Positions 38,451 through 41,641 of a stretch of DNA of 41,641 bases are shown piece by piece. The position numbers and the translations under genes are program-made. Each line of letters starts with the position of its first letter. The first letter of the stretch is position 1. This DNA comes from Syntrophus sp. (in: bacteria) (GTDB lineage: Bacteria; Desulfobacterota; Syntrophorhabdia; Syntrophorhabdales; Syntrophorhabdaceae), in NCBI GenBank assembly GCA_013824645.1, contig PNOF01000018.1:1-41641 (forward strand), read 5' to 3'. Below the pieces are notes generated by a model. The model made no database searches. It was not told the DNA's origin and worked only from the letters and a program-made list of their open reading frames with translations.

Positions 38451-39167
38451 ATGGGAAATTATCTGAAAATGTTATGTTTGATCTACCTTTTGATTCTGGC
38501 CGCTCCTTGCGTTGTCCTGTCCTCCGATACATTTGAGAAAAGAAGAAGTATGATGGTGGAGCAGGATATAAAGGCAAGAGGGGTAAATGATCCAAGGGTA
38601 TTGAGCGCCATGCTTAAGGTAAAAAGACATCTTTTTGTGGATACGGCGCAATGGGACAGGGCTTATAACGACCATCCGCTTCCCATCGGAGAGGGGCAGA
38701 CGATCTCCCAGCCTTATGTAGTTGCCCTCATGACCGAAGCAGCGGGTCTGAAAGGATATGAGAAGGTGCTCGAAATCGGGACAGGCTCAGGCTACCAGGC
38801 GGCAATCCTCGCAGAGATAGTGAAAAGCGTGTTTACCATAGAGATTAAAAAAGGTCTCTATGAACAGGTACAGGAAAGGTTTAAACAATTTGACTACAAA
38901 AATGTTCAGGTAAGGCATGGCGACGGATACTTCGGATGGGAAAGCAATGCGCCCTTTGACGTAATCATGGTAACCGCATCGGCAAATCATATACCTCCAC
39001 CCCTTATAAGCCAGTTGAAAGAAGGGGGGAAGCTTATTATACCGCTGGGAAGTACGGTTTTTTACCAGAACCTTACGCTGGTGAGAAAAGAAAAGGGGAA
39101 ACCCATTGTTACGGAGTTAGGGAGCGTGAGGTTTGTGCCCATGACCGGCGAAGCACAGAAAAAATAA
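38451..39167 (+). CDS. pcm: exported protein-L-isoaspartate O-methyltransferase
   Basis: 238 residues. A hydrophobic N-terminal signal sequence (about 5-24) precedes a complete PCMT fold starting at VEQDIKARGVNDPRVLSAM. IGEGQTISQPYVVALMTEA binds the substrate, VLEIGTGSGYQAAILAEI is the SAM-binding motif I, and VRFVPMTG lies at the end. It methylates L-isoaspartyl residues in damaged proteins for repair. Export is odd because SAM is normally cytoplasmic. ATGs at 38451 and 38469 are both possible starts and neither has a strong ribosome-binding site. The 3' end overlaps the convergent gene by 51 bases. Confidence 0.88.
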   Translation: MGNYLKMLCLIYLLILAAPCVVLSSDTFEKRRSMMVEQDIKARGVNDPRVLSAMLKVKRHLFVDTAQWDRAYNDHPLPIGEGQTISQPYVVALMTEAAGLKGYEKVLEIGTGSGYQAAILAEIVKSVFTIEIKKGLYEQVQERFKQFDYKNVQVRHGDGYFGWESNAPFDVIMVTASANHIPPPLISQLKEGGKLIIPLGSTVFYQNLTLVRKEKGKPIVTELGSVRFVPMTGEAQKK

Positions 39168-41468
39168 TGCCATACCGTAAAGAGAAAAAGCCAGGGTGAG
39201 GAGCACTCTTAACCCGCAGGCAACCCCGATGATTGAGGCAAGCAGGGGCGCAACGATGGATGCGGCGCCGTTTAATGCATAGAAAATGGGGATTGTATTC
39301 TTATTATCTGCGCAAAAAATCCTTATACCCATCGGAAAGAAGAAACCGAGAAAGAACCCCAAGGGTATTATGTAATAAAAACCATTGATTGCATCGGGCA
39401 GGGTTGCTGCAATGAAAAAGTAGAGCAGGGCGATAAGCGGAGCGCCTGACATGATTTTCATGGCGCTTTTGTTGTTCAGATAACCGCATACAAAACTCCC
39501 CGCGCCTGAGCTCAGAAGCAGTGTCACAAGAGTGATTGAGAAGGCAGAGACAGGCGAGCCGTATGTCAGCATCAGCCTGTGGACAAAAAACATCTCCGTA
39601 AACATGAAGGCAAAACCAATGAAAATAAAATAGAGCAGATTGAAAGTCGATGCAAAGGCCAGGGGATTATTGTGAGATGATTTGTTTTTACTCAATTTCA
39701 AAACGATGAAAAAGCATGCAAATGTGAGGAGCGAAATCAAAACCTGGAAGATGATTATGAAGGGGAGCGCCATTCCCTCGTGGATGAAATAGGACCATTT
39801 TTTTCCTGATAAATGATAGATTTCCTGCAGCTTATCTATTTTAAAGAAGTAATGAAAAAAAGGCCTGTTGTCTGATGTGGCAGCAATATCGAATGTATAG
39901 TTTTTGATGAAGGAAACTTTCTTATTTTCATCGAGGAGCTGCTCAAACATATACCCGTAATCCGTGCCGGTTATGAATTTCATCCCGGAGCGTGCGTCCC
40001 CATAGACCGTATCAAAATTTCTACTGTCCAGGAACATATTGATTTTGTTGAGCTCCTGCAGAGAGAAGCCGTTCTTTTTTATCAGGAAGTTGATTGTGTC
40101 CCAGCTTCTGAAGATGAGAAGATTATTTTTTGAAACCTTCAGATCTTCTTTCTCCAGTGCGCAGATAATGTTGTTCATCATTTTCAACTCGTAGCGTGCC
40201 GGCGGCAAAAGAAACATCTGGATATAGAGCAACCCATCTTCTTTCAGGTGAGAAAGGTATGTCTGCAGTGCCTCTATGGTAAGTTCATAGTCTTCCTGAA
40301 GACCGAAGGTCCCGGAGGGAAAAAAGCCGGTTCTCGACAGAGATATGACATCAAACCTCTGTTTAAGTTTTTTAAGGAGAAGTCTGCCGGAAGATTCATG
40401 GAGGGATTTGTTGTAAATGCTGCCACCGGGATATTGGGAGAAGAGAAATTTAATGACAGAACGATCTTTCTCCGCCTGATAGACGGTTTTTGCACCGAAG
40501 TAATAAGGCACAAGCACATCAACGCTGTTTTTGAAGCCTATGATCATAACCTTTTCAGGCATTTTCAGGAGATAGGGCGCCGCTGAGGGCATGTATAAAA
40601 GAAATTCATTGTTACCAATGTTGTTTTCGTCAAGCATTACGCCTGCTATCTCTCCGTCAAGCGCTATGCCGAGCCCTGGCGGCACAGGTTTTGTGTATGT
40701 AAGCGAGAGGCCGGGCGCGAATTTCATCCTCGGGTTCTCAAAAATATCAAGGCGGGAGTGGGAAGAATATATGGTCTTTATGCGTCTTGAGTTATCTTCT
40801 TTTAATGCCTGCATGAGCCCTTTGTAAGGGGAAAGGTTGGCTGTGAATTGACCGGAGACGATAAGTGCAGCTAAAGACAAGGCGGCAGCCAGAAAAACAG
40901 TTTTTAACAGGCGGCCTCTTAGCTCAAAAAGGAGAACAACAGTAAGGAGCACAAAAGGGATAGCGATAATATAATCAGGCGCCATGTAATCCATAGAAAG
41001 AACGGTGAGCGCCACACCGACAGATGCCCCGATCAGATCTGCGGCATAAATCCTGTTGGAATCCGAAGGATGAGAGGATAAGGAGAGCGACAGGATGATT
41101 GCGTAAACGAAAAAAGGAATGGAACAGACCAGCATGAAAAGCAAAAGATAACAAATCTGGATATTTTCCCAGAGCATCCTGTAATAGTCCATTGGAATAA
41201 AGGAAGAGAGAATAAAAATCAGGGGACATGAAAAAGAAAGGACAACAGCACATCTTTCAATGCCTATCCGTGAAAGCATGTCCCTTTTCAGAAAGGCGGC
41301 AATACCTCCGAAGACAATGCCGGTCATGGCAATGCTTATGATAAGTGACGCGTAGTGATAGGAAAACCGTACGGAAAAGGTTCTGATAAGGATGATTTCA
41401 AATGCCAGGATGGTGAGGGATGAAAAAAATATAATCCTTTTTGTATGACCACCTGTCATCTGATCCAT
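39117..41468 (-). CDS. multi-pass membrane protein with spermidine synthase-like domain
   Basis: 783 residues from ATG 41468, preferred over 41498 because GAGGGG lies just before it. About six N-terminal membrane helices (about 10-220) precede a soluble Rossmann-like middle (about 225-530), and about seven further helices follow. The middle has KVMIIGFKNSVDVLVPYYFGAKTVYQAEKD, where SAM-binding synthases have a G-x-G-x-G motif. The FDVIS segment is present but the usual catalytic acidic motif is absent. So it is a fused MFS/spermidine-synthase-type protein whose enzyme part is probably altered or inactive. Confidence 0.75.
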   Translation of the reverse strand: MDQMTGGHTKRIIFFSSLTILAFEIILIRTFSVRFSYHYASLIISIAMTGIVFGGIAAFLKRDMLSRIGIERCAVVLSFSCPLIFILSSFIPMDYYRMLWENIQICYLLLFMLVCSIPFFVYAIILSLSLSSHPSDSNRIYAADLIGASVGVALTVLSMDYMAPDYIIAIPFVLLTVVLLFELRGRLLKTVFLAAALSLAALIVSGQFTANLSPYKGLMQALKEDNSRRIKTIYSSHSRLDIFENPRMKFAPGLSLTYTKPVPPGLGIALDGEIAGVMLDENNIGNNEFLLYMPSAAPYLLKMPEKVMIIGFKNSVDVLVPYYFGAKTVYQAEKDRSVIKFLFSQYPGGSIYNKSLHESSGRLLLKKLKQRFDVISLSRTGFFPSGTFGLQEDYELTIEALQTYLSHLKEDGLLYIQMFLLPPARYELKMMNNIICALEKEDLKVSKNNLLIFRSWDTINFLIKKNGFSLQELNKINMFLDSRNFDTVYGDARSGMKFITGTDYGYMFEQLLDENKKVSFIKNYTFDIAATSDNRPFFHYFFKIDKLQEIYHLSGKKWSYFIHEGMALPFIIIFQVLISLLTFACFFIVLKLSKNKSSHNNPLAFASTFNLLYFIFIGFAFMFTEMFFVHRLMLTYGSPVSAFSITLVTLLLSSGAGSFVCGYLNNKSAMKIMSGAPLIALLYFFIAATLPDAINGFYYIIPLGFFLGFFFPMGIRIFCADNKNTIPIFYALNGAASIVAPLLASIIGVACGLRVLLTLAFSLYGMALFFLCFAGHGHKPHAP

Positions 41469-41556
41469 TTTCCCCTCATGATAATGATAACATATCACCG
41501 GAATATTGAAAGATCTTTGCTGTTACAGTGCTTACGCTCTCTCCCTTTGCGCTTTT

Positions 41557-41641
41557 CCATTCACCATTCACCATTCACCATTCACCATTCACCATTCACC
41601 ATTCACCATTCACCATTCACCATTCACCATTCACCATTCAC
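41557..41641. repeat. 7-bp tandem repeat, at least 12 copies
   Basis: CCATTCA is repeated perfectly 12 times and continues past the window end. It lies upstream of the membrane protein gene on its 5' side. Such short heptamer arrays vary in number by slippage. Confidence 0.9.

Noticed and set aside
41557..41641. CRISPR array
   Set aside because: A pure 7-bp tandem repeat without spacers.

Overview
The window comes from a Gram-negative (diderm) bacterium. It carries the Bam/Skp outer-membrane machinery, most of a lipid A/Kdo pathway and SecDF. The order bamA-skp-lpxD-fabZ-lpxA-Gfo/Idh-lpxB-msbA-DUF374-waaA resembles deltaproteobacterial (Desulfobacterota) genomes such as Geobacter relatives. 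This lineage assignment is inference from gene order, not from a search.

Region 1 (1 to about 10,870) looks like an integrated mobile element or phage-like island. It holds many small uncharacterised genes, two serine recombinases (2714-3397, and a large one at 9037-10881), a stand-alone M41/FtsH-like metallopeptidase domain (3398-4042), a winged-helix protein that could be a replication initiator (6953-7438), and a ParB-like nuclease-domain protein (7873-8913). Its most unusual content is non-coding. Two short RNAs folding as three-way junctions (5710-5781 and 6870-6929) lie just upstream of genes. In the second, an apical loop is complementary to the ribosome-binding site of the next gene, the layout of phage C4-type antisense RNA. 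A three-copy 23-bp direct repeat and a run of hairpins (7442-7860) follow the winged-helix gene. The large recombinase reads into the start of cspA, which marks the probable right junction with the chromosome.

Region 2 (10,872-22,601) is chromosomal. cspA converges on a long minus-strand operon, read from the right: bamA, skp, lpxD, fabZ, lpxA, a Gfo/Idh oxidoreductase, lpxB, msbA, a DUF374 acyltransferase, waaA and mazG. Nearly all genes overlap by a few bases. The DUF374 gene is frameshifted at a run of nine A in the coding strand.

Region 3 (22,602-28,479) has a possibly decayed membrane gene and a second tightly coupled minus-strand operon: ligA, a methylthioinosine/purine nucleoside phosphorylase, an MTA/SAH deaminase, a Mut7-C protein and nth. 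It joins DNA ligation and repair with methylthioadenosine salvage.

Region 4 (28,655-36,653) starts with secD-secF on the plus strand. Next comes a 744-residue protein combining an HD-type domain, a P-loop NTPase and HEAT-like repeats. A minus-strand operon follows: tatD, an isochorismatase-family hydrolase, a GerMN-domain membrane protein and serS.

Region 5 (36,769-41,641) has a WYL regulator followed by two small genes behind an inverted repeat, a secreted protein-L-isoaspartate methyltransferase, a membrane protein with a degenerate spermidine-synthase-like domain, and a 7-bp tandem repeat that runs off the window.
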